Source: Ignavibacteria bacterium (GTDB taxonomy: Bacteria; Bacteroidota; Ignavibacteria; Kapaibacteriales; UBA4661). From it: 45,223 bases of DNA. Shown here one piece after another: positions 33,907 to 43,556 of this stretch. The notes below the pieces were generated by a model. It did no database searches. It saw nothing but the letters and a program-made list of their open reading frames with translations, and was not told the DNA's origin. Numbering within the stretch: the stretch's first letter is position 1; each line of letters starts with the position of its first letter. The DNA is taken from contig JACVZY010000052.1 of assembly GCA_014654705.1 (NCBI GenBank), positions 1 through 45,223 on the forward strand, in the 5' to 3' direction. A program made the position numbers and the translations under genes.

Positions 33907-36186
33907 ATGCAATCGTTACAATTCTTCATATCCTTTGGACGGGCTGCCCTCCGGTGCTTGGGTGTTGTTGTGCTCGTACTCATCCTAATAAATGCACCCT
34001 TACAGGCACAGTGGACAAAAACTAACGGCACGGCAGGCGGCATGGTGACAGTGTTGCTGAATAACGGCGCGAACACATACGCCGGGGTCAACGGCGGCGG
34101 GGTCTATCGCACAAATAGTATTTTCGGCACGTGGACGCAAGCAAGTACGGGTCTGCGGGGAAATAGCCTGAACCCTACATCCATACTTGCTTCCGGCACG
34201 ACGCTGTGGCTGGGAACACAAGACGGACTTTTTCGCTCCGGCGATGACGGCGGGACGTGGACAGCGTCCGGCGCGTCAGTGTTTTCCGGCGTGAAAATCA
34301 ATAAAATAGCTGCCGACGGCACGGACCTGTTTGTCGCAACCGATGTTCGCAATCTTTCTACGATAGACACTGTCGAAACGCCCTCCGAGTGTCTCTACCG
34401 CTCAAGCGATAACGGCGCGACGTGGACGGCGATTAGCAATGGACTACCTCGCAATGTCGGCGAAACATTTTCTTTAACGATCGTGAAAACGACCTTCGAC
34501 ACCAGATTGTACGCCCTCTCTAACCGCGACGGCGTATTTGTTTCCACCGATGCCGGAAAAACGTGGAACAGTTTTAATCAAGGATTGACGGGGTTTGCAC
34601 TGCGACTCGAAGCAAAGGAAATGCTTGCCGACGGCGGCACCCTCTACCTCTGCAACCGCGACGGCGTGTATTCTCGCAGAATTGCTCTCACATCCACGCA
34701 GCCGGAATCCGCAGCTTGGCAAGCAGCAAATACAGGCTTGAAAGGGCAGACGGTGAATGCAATTACCAAAACGGGTGATGCGATTTTTGTTGGCACCGAA
34801 TCCGCTGGGGTTTTTAGCTCTTCGGACGGCGGCATGTCGTGGACAGCTGCGAATAAAGGGCTGACAAATCTTGCATCGTTGTCGCTTACGAGTGTCGGCA
34901 CGACGTTAGTGCTGGGGAGCGAAGGCGCAGGAATCTTTACATCGCCGCGCTCAGATGTTGCATGGGTGCAAGCAAATGCCGGAATTCTCGCGGGGCAAGT
35001 GCTGTCGCTCGCTGTGCTGAATAATACGCTTTTTGCTGCCACCTACGGCAATGGAATTCAATTCTCGCGCGATGGCGGTACGACGTGGACTGCTGCGAAA
35101 GGAATCAATGACCCGCCGCAAGGCTCGCAGGGACTCAGTGCCTACGTGAACAGAATCAGTGCAGCCGGAAACCGTATGTTTGCTGCCACCTACGGAGGAC
35201 TTTTTGCTTCCGGCGACGGCGGCGCGACGTGGACATCGGCAAATGGCGTTGGGACTGGTGCGCTGAAAGATTTTGGGTTGTCCGTGTATGATATTGCCCT
35301 CAATTCTTCTAATAATAAACTTACCGCCGCAACAGGTGATGGTGTCTATGTTTCGGCAGATGACGGCAAAACGTGGTTACGTCGTGCGCGTGAATTGGAT
35401 GATACAGTTGCTGTTCACGTCCTTGCTTTTAACGGCTCTACTGTGCTTGGTGGTACGTTTGAATCCGGTGTCTATCGCTCCGGAGATGGCGGTGAGACGT
35501 GGCGCGAAGCCAGTAAGGGTCTGGATATTGCTGCCTTGACGGTGTATGATTTGTTCTTCAGTGGCACAAATGTCTTTGCCGCAACCGAAGACGGGGTGTA
35601 TCTATCCACTGATGACGGCAGATCATGGGCGAAGCGCAGTACTGGTCTGGATGCAAGTAACCCTGCTATGTACAAGATTACGCTGCAAAATGCTACGCTC
35701 GTGGCGACAGGTGCGGCGGGTGTTTTCCGTTCAACAAATAGCGGCACGTCATGGCAGGCTGTCAGTCAGGGCTTAACGAATACTTCCAATCATGCGCTTG
35801 CAGCCGACAATGTGAACATATACATTGGTGATTATGCAGCCGGTACAGGAGTCTGGAAACGACCACTCTCGCAGATAACAAGCGTACAAACGCTCAATGA
35901 ACAAGCAATCAATGAACAAGCAATAGCAGGAATGAATGTACGACTTGCACCGAATCCAACGAATGGAGAAACCTCCGTGCGCTTCGCAGTGCGGCAGCCT
36001 GTAAGCGCCGTGCTTACTATTTTCGATGTGCTTGGTCGCGCCGTCAGACGGGAAGAATTCTCCGCGCTCCAGGTGGGCGAACACGTATTTCGACTGGATA
36101 CGCGCGAACTACCCGCGGGAGCATATATTGTTCAGGTAAACGCTGCTAGCGCATCGGTGAGCCGTTTGCTGCATATTGTTCGATAA
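33907..36186 (+). CDS. Secreted propeller (BNR-like) protein with T9SS sorting domain
   Basis: A 759-residue exported protein. The signal peptide (about 1-35) ends APLQAQ. More than ten BNR/Ycf48-like blades follow (examples FRSGDDGGTWTASG, YVSADDGKTWLRRA, YRSGDGGETWREAS). The C-terminal 80 residues form a T9SS sorting domain: VRLAPNPTNGETSVRF, LTIFDVLGRAVR, LPAGAYIVQV and a final LLHIVR. AAGGA lies shortly before the start. It is 54 bp from a second T9SS propeller gene and probably cotranscribed with it. Like the gene at 747, it shows no catalytic site. Confidence 0.88.
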   Translation: MQSLQFFISFGRAALRCLGVVVLVLILINAPLQAQWTKTNGTAGGMVTVLLNNGANTYAGVNGGGVYRTNSIFGTWTQASTGLRGNSLNPTSILASGTTLWLGTQDGLFRSGDDGGTWTASGASVFSGVKINKIAADGTDLFVATDVRNLSTIDTVETPSECLYRSSDNGATWTAISNGLPRNVGETFSLTIVKTTFDTRLYALSNRDGVFVSTDAGKTWNSFNQGLTGFALRLEAKEMLADGGTLYLCNRDGVYSRRIALTSTQPESAAWQAANTGLKGQTVNAITKTGDAIFVGTESAGVFSSSDGGMSWTAANKGLTNLASLSLTSVGTTLVLGSEGAGIFTSPRSDVAWVQANAGILAGQVLSLAVLNNTLFAATYGNGIQFSRDGGTTWTAAKGINDPPQGSQGLSAYVNRISAAGNRMFAATYGGLFASGDGGATWTSANGVGTGALKDFGLSVYDIALNSSNNKLTAATGDGVYVSADDGKTWLRRARELDDTVAVHVLAFNGSTVLGGTFESGVYRSGDGGETWREASKGLDIAALTVYDLFFSGTNVFAATEDGVYLSTDDGRSWAKRSTGLDASNPAMYKITLQNATLVATGAAGVFRSTNSGTSWQAVSQGLTNTSNHALAADNVNIYIGDYAAGTGVWKRPLSQITSVQTLNEQAINEQAIAGMNVRLAPNPTNGETSVRFAVRQPVSAVLTIFDVLGRAVRREEFSALQVGEHVFRLDTRELPAGAYIVQVNAASASVSRLLHIVR

Positions 36187-36240
36187 AACGTAGTCACCAA
36201 ACCTCAAGCAACTGAATACTCTACACTTTCAATTATTGTC

Positions 36241-39141
36241 ATGCGTACAAAACTATTTACGACCGTTGCCATCGCTGCCGTCTGGTTGACTGCTGCAGTA
36301 CTCTTTTTTCCTGCTGCTTCCAAGCGCGCGGCTGCACTTCACGAGGCAAATGTAGCTCGGCTTGCCGGAGCGCAGTCTTCCGAAAGGGAAGACGAAAGCG
36401 GAGAAGGCGAAGAATTTGAAAATCCATATGACTACTTGCATCAGCAAGAAGAAATGCTCCGCGACCCGCGCACAGGCAAGATTCCCGATGATGCCCGCGC
36501 TATGGAATTGCGGTTTGCTGAGCGCCTACCGAGAGCCGAAGGCGTGATTGGAAAAGATGGCTCGCGCTTGCAATCGCAAACATGGTCCCCGCGTGGACCC
36601 ATGAACGTAGGCGGGCGTGTTCGCGCATTGGCATTGGATGTGGAAAATGAAAACATTATTCTCGCTGGGGCTGCCTCCGGCGGGATGTGGCGCTCCACCG
36701 ACGGTGGCACGTCGTGGACTCGAACAACGGTTCTCTCCGATATTTCCAGCGTTACCACTGTGGCGCAAGACCGCCGCCCGGGAAAGCGTAACGTGTGGTA
36801 CTACGGCACAGGAGAGTTTCGGGGCAGTGATGTGCGGGGCGCAACAAAACTCTTCGGCGATGGTATTTTCAAATCTACCGATGGCGGCAAGTCATGGTCG
36901 CGTCTTGCCTCTACGGTACGCAATCAGCCTCATCTTTTTGCCTCCGACTTTTCTTTTATCAACAAAATTGTAACCGACCCCACGAAAACAGAAGATGTGG
37001 TTTATGCCGCAACTTACGGCGGTATTTATCGCTCGGCAAACGGCGGCGAGACGTGGACTGCGGTGCTGGGCGGCAATACAGCGGATTCGCAGAACAGAGC
37101 TAATTGGAGCGATGTTGTTATCACCAGCACGGGCGTACTCTACGCTGCCATCAGCTCTTCCGGTATTGCTGCCACGAATCCAGTCTTTGGAATCTTTCGC
37201 TCGACCGATGGCATTAACTGGACAAATATAACGATGCCCGATGTTCCTGACCGTTTAGGGCGGATTAATCTTGGCATTGCACCTTCCAATGAGAATGTAA
37301 TGTATGTGATTGCACAAACGCCCGGTGTGGGCTTTCGTCCGGCGAGTTCCAAGGGAGAAGCAGGACATAGCTTTTGGAAATACACCTATCATTCCGGCGA
37401 CGGAAGCGGCTTGACGGGTGGTTCGTGGTTCAATCGTTCGGATAACCTTCCCGGATTGCAGGTGGTAGGCGGAAGAACAGGAAATTATGACTCTCAAGAA
37501 GGGTATGATATGTATGTTCGAGTGAAGCCCGATAACGAAAATATTGTTTTTCTCGGCGGTTCAGAAATCTATCGCTCCACCAATGGTTTCCTGACCGACC
37601 TCAATACACAAAAGGTTGCCGGGTACGAGTTTTCGGGCAAGAGTTTTGCGCTCTCTCCCAATCAATACGTTGACCAGCACGAACTAATTTTTCTGCCGAG
37701 TAATCCCAACGCTGCTTTCACCGGCAACGACGGAGGTGTTCGTCGGACGGATAACATTATGGCTGCTTCGGAGGATATCGAATGGAAAATTTTGAATAAC
37801 GGTTTTGTCAGTACGCAGTTCTACACCATTGCGATTGATTTTGCTACGCCGGGCGATAATACTCTTTTGGGAGGCTTGCAAGACCAAGCTACCTATACGA
37901 CGGAAAGTAATCAAGCGACGACCGCGTGGGATAGAGTCGGAAGCGGCGATGGCTCTTTTTGTGCAATCGCCGACAAAAAATCTGCTATTTACTACTCCAC
38001 TCAAAACGGTACGACGAACCGCGTGATGGGAAGCCGTGTTGCCCGCATTGACCCAATCGAAGGAAAAGATTATATGTTTATCAATCCGTTTATCCTCGAC
38101 CCAAATAACAACAACATTATGTACATGGCAGGCGGGCGCGACCTCTGGCGGAATGAGAATTTAAGCGCTATTCCGGCGGCGTTGGAGCGCGGTGAACGGT
38201 ACGACCGTGTGCAGGGCTGGACAGCCGCAGCAGAAGCAATACCGCAAGGGAAGATAAGTGCATTGGGCGCGTCGCACGGCACAAACACACGGCTGTTTTT
38301 CGGTACGTCCGTCGGGCAGGTCTTTGTTGTGGAAAATGCGCAGTCGGGTACGATGACTCCAACGGAAGTTACATCAATGATTTTTCCGCAAAAAGGCTTC
38401 ATTACAGGCATTACTGTCAATCCAGCAAATGCTGACCAAGCTATTGTCGTCTTTTCCAATTATTCCGTTAGCCCTCTCTTCTACACCAGCGACGGCGGCA
38501 AGACGTGGACGGCAATAGGGGGTAATCTTCGCGCGAATCCAGACGGCACAGGAGCAGGTCCATCCTGTACGTCGGCGGCATTCCAGAATTTTGGCGGTGT
38601 GACAAGGATATTCTTGGGCACAAGTACCGGACTCTATTCCACAAGTCGCTTGGACGGCGCAAATACGACATGGGCGCAAGAGGGCGCATCTGTAATTGGC
38701 AATGTACCTGTAACCGGAGTCGTGGCGCGTCAGGTGGATGGATATGTAGCGATAGCGACGTTTGCCAATGGTATGTACAGCACGAATGTGACGGCGGCAT
38801 CGTCCTTTCAAGTGGCTCAACAAAAGGGTGTCAGTGCAGAAAACATCACCAGTGCAGTCGTGTTAGGGCAAAATTATCCGAATCCGTTTGCCGCTTCTAC
38901 GACTATTCGTTACACCTTGCCGGAAGCAGCATCAGTGCGGCTTCGCATAACGAATACGTCGGGACGAGAGATTACCACGCTTGTCTTGCAGCCGCAGACG
39001 GCGGGCGAACACACGGCGGATTGGTCTGGGCAAATGTACGGCGGTGCGCTCACGCAGGCTGGAACCTATTTTTACGAACTAGCTGTTACTCTTTCAAACG
39101 GCGTAACAGTGCGGCGTACAGGGCAGATGATAAAGAATTGA
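36241..39141 (+). CDS. Large secreted sialidase-like/VPS10-type propeller protein with T9SS sorting domain
   Basis: A 966-residue exported protein. A hydrophobic leader (about 5-27) is followed by a charged pro-region (45-105, rich in Glu and Arg) and then propeller blades with Asp-box-like motifs (WRSTDGGTSWTRT, FKSTDGGKSWSRL, YRSANGGETWTAV, FYTSDGGKTWTAI). The C-terminus begins with the classic T9SS start LGQNYPNPFAASTTIRY and ends GQMIKN. Asp-box motifs are structural, and I do not see the arginine triad of true sialidases, so glycosidase activity is not claimed. It probably works at the surface, with the preceding gene. Confidence 0.88.
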   Translation: MRTKLFTTVAIAAVWLTAAVLFFPAASKRAAALHEANVARLAGAQSSEREDESGEGEEFENPYDYLHQQEEMLRDPRTGKIPDDARAMELRFAERLPRAEGVIGKDGSRLQSQTWSPRGPMNVGGRVRALALDVENENIILAGAASGGMWRSTDGGTSWTRTTVLSDISSVTTVAQDRRPGKRNVWYYGTGEFRGSDVRGATKLFGDGIFKSTDGGKSWSRLASTVRNQPHLFASDFSFINKIVTDPTKTEDVVYAATYGGIYRSANGGETWTAVLGGNTADSQNRANWSDVVITSTGVLYAAISSSGIAATNPVFGIFRSTDGINWTNITMPDVPDRLGRINLGIAPSNENVMYVIAQTPGVGFRPASSKGEAGHSFWKYTYHSGDGSGLTGGSWFNRSDNLPGLQVVGGRTGNYDSQEGYDMYVRVKPDNENIVFLGGSEIYRSTNGFLTDLNTQKVAGYEFSGKSFALSPNQYVDQHELIFLPSNPNAAFTGNDGGVRRTDNIMAASEDIEWKILNNGFVSTQFYTIAIDFATPGDNTLLGGLQDQATYTTESNQATTAWDRVGSGDGSFCAIADKKSAIYYSTQNGTTNRVMGSRVARIDPIEGKDYMFINPFILDPNNNNIMYMAGGRDLWRNENLSAIPAALERGERYDRVQGWTAAAEAIPQGKISALGASHGTNTRLFFGTSVGQVFVVENAQSGTMTPTEVTSMIFPQKGFITGITVNPANADQAIVVFSNYSVSPLFYTSDGGKTWTAIGGNLRANPDGTGAGPSCTSAAFQNFGGVTRIFLGTSTGLYSTSRLDGANTTWAQEGASVIGNVPVTGVVARQVDGYVAIATFANGMYSTNVTAASSFQVAQQKGVSAENITSAVVLGQNYPNPFAASTTIRYTLPEAASVRLRITNTSGREITTLVLQPQTAGEHTADWSGQMYGGALTQAGTYFYELAVTLSNGVTVRRTGQMIKN

Positions 39142-39165
39142 GATGTACGCTAAAGATTAGATTTC

Positions 39166-39204
39166 AAGCGGCTTACGAGAGAGATTCTTGTGAGCCGTTT
39201 TTTT
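39166..39204 (+). terminator. Rho-independent terminator
   Basis: AAGCGGCTTAC (39166-39176) pairs with GTGAGCCGTTT (39190-39200), counting two G-U pairs, and is followed by further T residues. It lies 24 bp after the stop of the large propeller gene. Confidence 0.7.
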
Positions 39205-39284
39205 GTTATATCATAAGCGCGGGAGATTATGGTCGGGTTCTATCAATCAGGAGAATAGTTATTGGAAATATTGACGACTTTGCG

Positions 39285-41264
39285 TCATTTTACCAATAGT
39301 TTCAAGAAATCCCATTCAGAAAACCATCTTCCCGGAGCAGCATTTTTTAGCACATCAATAAAGTCTTTATCAATCTCAAATGTTATTCCAGATGGCACCA
39401 GCGTTGCATTGATAACACGCTCTACATCGTGTTTATTCGTGAGTTTGAAGAGTGTTTCTTCTTGCAAGCAACGTTTGAGATGGTCTTGGTAATGCGTTGT
39501 CAAAGCTATGTCATTGTGCCGAATAGGATGATGATTATTGCTGCCAAATAGAGCATCGGTTTTCTCTCGAACTGCCCGATAACGCTGAACGGTCTCGTTG
39601 ATTGATAAACTATTCTCAAGACGAGATTCTATCACGCCTTTGCAAGCATAATACTCCATCGTTAATCTTGCTTCAATATCGTCTGTGTTACTGTCAATCT
39701 CTTTATCCTTCAACCAAAGCTGGAGCAGGTTGGCGGCGAGTTTGAGGTCGGTAAGCAAGGTTGATTCTAGCGTATAAGCGCTTGTGATGTATGTTGGAAG
39801 AAATTTTTCCGTCATTTTTTGGCGAATAAGCGGATAGTGTTCATCGCTCAAAAAATCCCTATCCATAATCAGCACCGATTTTTCCCAAAGAGACCGCTCA
39901 TTCTTAATTTGTGAAAAGAGCGTTTTGTACATTTCAATCTCTTTGAAAACATTGCTAATGCCATTGAGAACCCAGAACACATATTTGGTGCGGGTTGGTG
40001 GAATAGTAGCTTTTTGGAGCAGTGTATAAATTGCTTGAGCGTCGTCGTCTCCCTCGACAAAAATAATACGGTCTGCTTCGATAGCGTTGATAAAATCTAG
40101 TCCCGTACTGTTCCCTATTGAGCGCATAATGGAGTTGGTTTGCAAGGGATAAATGCCCTTAAAAGAACGCTTACCACCTGTTTTCTCTAACTGGACAAGT
40201 GCTTCACTATTCAGTGGTTTGTAGTGATTCGTTGGTTTATTTTCCAGATGGAACAAATGCCGAGGTACGGATTCACGAATTAAGGCTTCATTGTGCGTGG
40301 TCAAAAATATTTGATTACCTCTTGAAAAATCTGTTATCACTTTTAGCAAACGCTTTTGAATATCTCTGTGAATATGGCTGTCAGGCTCATCCAGAAGAAG
40401 GAGATTCATATCTCTATTATCACGATAGTATAAACTCAACAAAATTTCGACAACCTGCAAACTTCCACTACCCAAAAGAGCAATATCCTTCGGAGTATCG
40501 TTGCGTCCTATCTGGAAGTTAATCAATACTCGTGTATCTTTTTGGATGTCGCTATCAATGAGAAAATCTAATTTTGCCTGATTATCAAAAAGTATATAAT
40601 TCAGACTCGATAAAAAATTAGGATATAATGATGCGTCGGAGTTGCGATAGACCGCATATAACCTATTGCGGAGAACACTTGCGGATTCTCTCTTGAGAGT
40701 GATTTCTTGAATATTTGGCTGGGTCGTAAAATTTTCGATTTGCTGAATAGCCGATACTGGCGAAGTATAGATAATGCCAATAGGTGAAGGAAAGTTCTGA
40801 AAAAAATTATTGAATGCCTCAAAGTCGTAACGACCATAACCGATAAGGGTAATAACGTAATTCGAGCCTGAGCTTTTTATTTCAAATCCGATTTCCAGCG
40901 ATGTATCGTCATCCACCAAAACAGCACTAAGTTGTATGGGCTTATTACTCTCTTTTTGGTAAAAGATATCAGAGAAATTAGGGCTTCGGATACTATTGAT
41001 TTCATCAAAGGGAAAATATTTATTTCCAGTATTTCCCAAAATGTAATCCCCCTTTTTATATGGAGTCGCCTTCTTACCTTCTCTGCCGACTTTTGCTTGA
41101 TTCAATAGTTTGGCAAAACATTCTTGCCACAATGCGATTGCCTCTAATACGGTAGTTTTACCAGAGTTATTTTTGCCCGTAAAAATATTGACATCGGCAT
41201 TAAAGTCAATCATGACATCCTGGAAAGACTTAAAATGCTGAATATGAAGTGATTCTATATGCAT
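39285..41264 (-). CDS. AAA ATPase with TOPRIM/DUF4435-like C-terminus, candidate defence protein
   Basis: A 659-residue single protein. The N-terminal ABC-type ATPase has Walker A GKNNSGKTT (about 30-38), the signature-like LLGSGSLQVVEILL, Walker B LLLLDEPDSHIHRDIQ and the switch LTTHNEALIRES. After about residue 390 comes a TOPRIM-like region: IIFVEGDDDAQAIYTLL, VLIMDRDFLSDEHY, then SAYTLESTLL, which resembles the VEG..D, D.D and (D)IEN-type motifs of DUF4435. The AAA_15 plus DUF4435 pair is the composition of the PARIS anti-phage system, where it is usually two genes. This could be a fused PARIS-like protein or an OLD variant. No partner gene adjoins it. Confidence 0.8.
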   Translation of the reverse strand: MHIESLHIQHFKSFQDVMIDFNADVNIFTGKNNSGKTTVLEAIALWQECFAKLLNQAKVGREGKKATPYKKGDYILGNTGNKYFPFDEINSIRSPNFSDIFYQKESNKPIQLSAVLVDDDTSLEIGFEIKSSGSNYVITLIGYGRYDFEAFNNFFQNFPSPIGIIYTSPVSAIQQIENFTTQPNIQEITLKRESASVLRNRLYAVYRNSDASLYPNFLSSLNYILFDNQAKLDFLIDSDIQKDTRVLINFQIGRNDTPKDIALLGSGSLQVVEILLSLYYRDNRDMNLLLLDEPDSHIHRDIQKRLLKVITDFSRGNQIFLTTHNEALIRESVPRHLFHLENKPTNHYKPLNSEALVQLEKTGGKRSFKGIYPLQTNSIMRSIGNSTGLDFINAIEADRIIFVEGDDDAQAIYTLLQKATIPPTRTKYVFWVLNGISNVFKEIEMYKTLFSQIKNERSLWEKSVLIMDRDFLSDEHYPLIRQKMTEKFLPTYITSAYTLESTLLTDLKLAANLLQLWLKDKEIDSNTDDIEARLTMEYYACKGVIESRLENSLSINETVQRYRAVREKTDALFGSNNHHPIRHNDIALTTHYQDHLKRCLQEETLFKLTNKHDVERVINATLVPSGITFEIDKDFIDVLKNAAPGRWFSEWDFLKLLVK

Positions 41265-41307
41265 AAGATGTACACAACTTTTTGATGTTATCTGTTCTAT
41301 AAAATTT

Positions 41308-41336
41308 CTTGAGTTGAGAATTTACGTTCACTCAAG
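41308..41336. promoter_or_regulatory. Inverted repeat upstream of the AAA-TOPRIM gene
   Basis: CTTGAGT (41308-41314) and ACTCAAG (41330-41336) form a 7-bp inverted repeat with a 15-nt spacer, 44 bp upstream of the ATPase ATG and downstream of the neighbouring membrane gene. It may be an operator or a weak terminator of that gene. Confidence 0.3.
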
Positions 41337-41396
41337 TTTATGAAGATAAAAATACTCAAAATTTTATTCTCCTTACCATCTTCATTGTCTGCGATT

Positions 41397-41870
41397 TTAT
41401 TGCTCAATAACTGAGACTGTTTCTCCCGTGTCTCCACGATGCAGCACAATCACAAGCTGCAAAAACAACAACGTCATCACCAAGCCAATCACTGCAGGAA
41501 AAACCGACGTTGCTCCTTGATACAAGCCATTCCCCAGCGCAGAATCGGACGAGCGGAAATCCAAATAGGTGTAGAAAAGATGCGCCACAAAAAGCAATAC
41601 CGAGAGCCGTTTTTGCAAGCGGAGATTCGCAGCATCGGCGTAATAGCCTACGCAGCCGATAATCAGTCCAATGACAATCATATGAACGTACACCCATAAC
41701 ATCGCATCGAAATAGTGTGGCGAGGCAAGAATCTCCGCCGGAACCTTGAACTCTGCCAAACTCTGCATCAAACCTCGCGCAAAGAGGCTGCCAGCTAAGA
41801 ATACATCCATAACACATACGGTAAGGCACGTAGCCTTGAAGCCGGGAAGAAAACGTGTCAGCGTAGCCAT
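41397..41870 (-). CDS. Four-helix membrane protein of unknown function
   Basis: A 157-residue inner-membrane protein with about four hydrophobic helices (near 14-33, 50-73 with LWVYVHMIVIGLIIGCVGYY, 84-102 and 120-142) and a short polar tail. I do not recognise the family. The frame is open to 42011, but the ATG at 41870 avoids the 15-bp tandem repeats upstream and gives a normal membrane-protein start. It is divergent from the M19 dipeptidase gene. Confidence 0.68.
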   Translation of the reverse strand: MATLTRFLPGFKATCLTVCVMDVFLAGSLFARGLMQSLAEFKVPAEILASPHYFDAMLWVYVHMIVIGLIIGCVGYYADAANLRLQKRLSVLLFVAHLFYTYLDFRSSDSALGNGLYQGATSVFPAVIGLVMTLLFLQLVIVLHRGDTGETVSVIEQ

Positions 41871-41875
41871 AATAG

Positions 41876-41920
41876 TAAGTAGAGAAATGGTAAGTAGAGA
41901 AATGGTATGTAGAGAAAAGA
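41876..41920. repeat. Three 15-bp tandem repeats before a membrane-protein gene
   Basis: TAAGTAGAGAAATGG occurs twice (41876-41890, 41891-41905) and once in changed form (41906-41920). The array starts 6 bp upstream of the ATG at 41870, so copy changes would alter the leader of that gene. Confidence 0.85.
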
Positions 41921-42083
41921 AATCGAAGCCCGAAATATAGCATTTTGTTGGAAAACAGCCCCTACAAGAAACATTTCTGCACCAATTTTGGAGTGCAGTA
42001 CTTTGGTACAAAGAAGCGTTTGACTATATTGTTGACTATAGTCGGGAGCAATATTTTCTTCTCATCCGTATTTTTCAAACAGT

Positions 42084-43352
42084 ATGCACCACATTCTTTT
42101 GTACCATTTCGTCGCATCAGCTGCTCTTATTTTTCTTGTACTAGGGCAAAGTCTGGCTCAAGGGATACCCCAAGACACAAAAAAAGATAAACACTTACAC
42201 ACTCTTGCCGAAAAGCTGGCACACAAATACATTATCGTGGACGGACACGTGGACTTGCCATACCGACTGCGCGTGAAAAATTTCAAGTTTGTGCGTGAAT
42301 TTATTGGCATTCCCATCGAAACCCGCGACGGCGATTTCGACTATGTTCGCGCCAAGCGTGGCGGACTGACGGCTCCGTTTATGTCCATTTACACGCCGTC
42401 TGATTACCAAAAAAAGGGCGGAGCAAAGCAGTATGCCGATTCGGTGATTGACCTTGTGATGGGGATTCCGAAGGCGTACCCCGACAAATATGCGCTGGCA
42501 GCTTCGCCCGCCGAAATTGAACGCAATTTCAAGCGTGGTATGATTTCGCTGCCGCTCGGCATGGAAAATGGCGCTCCGATTGAAAACGACCTCAGCAACG
42601 TGGCGTATTTCCACAAGCGCGGTGTGCGCTACATCACGCTTACGCATGGAACGGACAACTTGATTTGTGATTCTTCCTATGATACTACGCAGACGTGGAA
42701 GGGGCTTAGTCCTTTCGGGGCAGAGGTGGTGCGGGAGATGAACCGCGTGGGAATTATGGTGGATGTGTCGCACGTGTCGGACAGCGCATTTTACCAAGTG
42801 CTGCGGGTTTCTAAAGCGCCCGTTATTGCGTCGCATTCGTCGTGTCGCTTTTTTACGCCGACGTTTCTGCGAAATATGTCGGACGACATGATACAAGCGC
42901 TTGCTAAAAAGGGCGGCGTTATTCACATCAACTTTTCGACGTATTTTCTGGATGACACCAAACGAAAAGCTATGGAAAAAAGCGGGGAAGAACTCAACGC
43001 GCTTTTGAAATCAAAGGGTTTGAAGGGGCAAGATTCTGCGGCGAAGGCAATAATTGCAGACTTCGAGCGGGAACATCCTTTGCTCTTTTCAGATGTGGAA
43101 GAAGTGGCAAATCACATTGACCACGTTGTGAAATTGGTTGGCGTGGATTATGTTGGTTTCGGCTCAGACTTCGATGGCGTGGGGAACTCGCTTCCGACGG
43201 GGCTGAAGGACGTATCGCAATATCCGAATCTTATTTATGTTCTTCTGAAGCGCGGGTACACGGAAAAAGACATTGCGAAGATTTGCTATCAGAATACTTT
43301 TCGTGTTTGGCGAGAGGTGGAGCGGGTGGCGAAGAAGGGGATGGAGAAGTAG
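42084..43352 (+). CDS. Secreted membrane dipeptidase (peptidase M19)
   Basis: A 422-residue zinc dipeptidase of the renal-dipeptidase family, exported by a signal peptide (about 1-26, ending SLAQG). The metal and active-site residues are all visible: His55 and Asp57 in VDGHVDLP, the bridging Glu in GMENG, His in DVSHVSDS and in IASHSSCRFF, and Asp in GFGSDFDG. The length is normal. It hydrolyses dipeptides, some family members including D-residue ones. In the upstream region TTGACTATA occurs twice (42020-42028 and 42032-42040), with the palindrome CTTTGGTACAAAG at 42001-42013 before it, which could be promoter or operator parts. Confidence 0.93.
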   Translation: MHHILLYHFVASAALIFLVLGQSLAQGIPQDTKKDKHLHTLAEKLAHKYIIVDGHVDLPYRLRVKNFKFVREFIGIPIETRDGDFDYVRAKRGGLTAPFMSIYTPSDYQKKGGAKQYADSVIDLVMGIPKAYPDKYALAASPAEIERNFKRGMISLPLGMENGAPIENDLSNVAYFHKRGVRYITLTHGTDNLICDSSYDTTQTWKGLSPFGAEVVREMNRVGIMVDVSHVSDSAFYQVLRVSKAPVIASHSSCRFFTPTFLRNMSDDMIQALAKKGGVIHINFSTYFLDDTKRKAMEKSGEELNALLKSKGLKGQDSAAKAIIADFEREHPLLFSDVEEVANHIDHVVKLVGVDYVGFGSDFDGVGNSLPTGLKDVSQYPNLIYVLLKRGYTEKDIAKICYQNTFRVWREVERVAKKGMEK

Positions 43353-43373
43353 AGAGGTAAAAATTATTTTCAA

Positions 43374-43556
43374 TTAAACGGACACCCCAAGCTGCTTTTT
43401 GATAAGTACGCAAAGCGTGTTCGGAATTTCGCTATGACGCGGTACGGGAGCCGACTTCCCATTACTTGGATTATACCAAATGTCGTGCCGACCACCATTG
43501 CGTTTGAGACTACAGCCTGCGTTGGAAAGTTCACGCAAAAGATCGCCTCGTTTCAT
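43374..43556 (-). CDS. hicA: HicA-type mRNA interferase toxin
   Basis: A 60-residue double-stranded-RNA-binding-fold toxin that cleaves mRNA when free. KRGDLLRELSNAGCSLKRNG, the catalytic histidine in GGRHDIWYNP and VPRHSEIPNTL are the family pattern. It overlaps the upstream hicB by ATGA (43553-43556). The order is antitoxin first, the reverse of the common hicAB layout but known. Its end faces the M19 gene end, 21 bp apart. Confidence 0.9.
   Translation of the reverse strand: MKRGDLLRELSNAGCSLKRNGGRHDIWYNPSNGKSAPVPRHSEIPNTLCVLIKKQLGVSV

Noticed and set aside
36241-39141. True sialidase
   Set aside because: Asp-box motifs are present, but the catalytic arginine triad and nucleophile tyrosine context are not seen.
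42195-42926. 243-residue minus-strand ORF
   Set aside because: It lies fully opposite the M19 dipeptidase gene, is rich in Arg and His, and has no recognisable domain.
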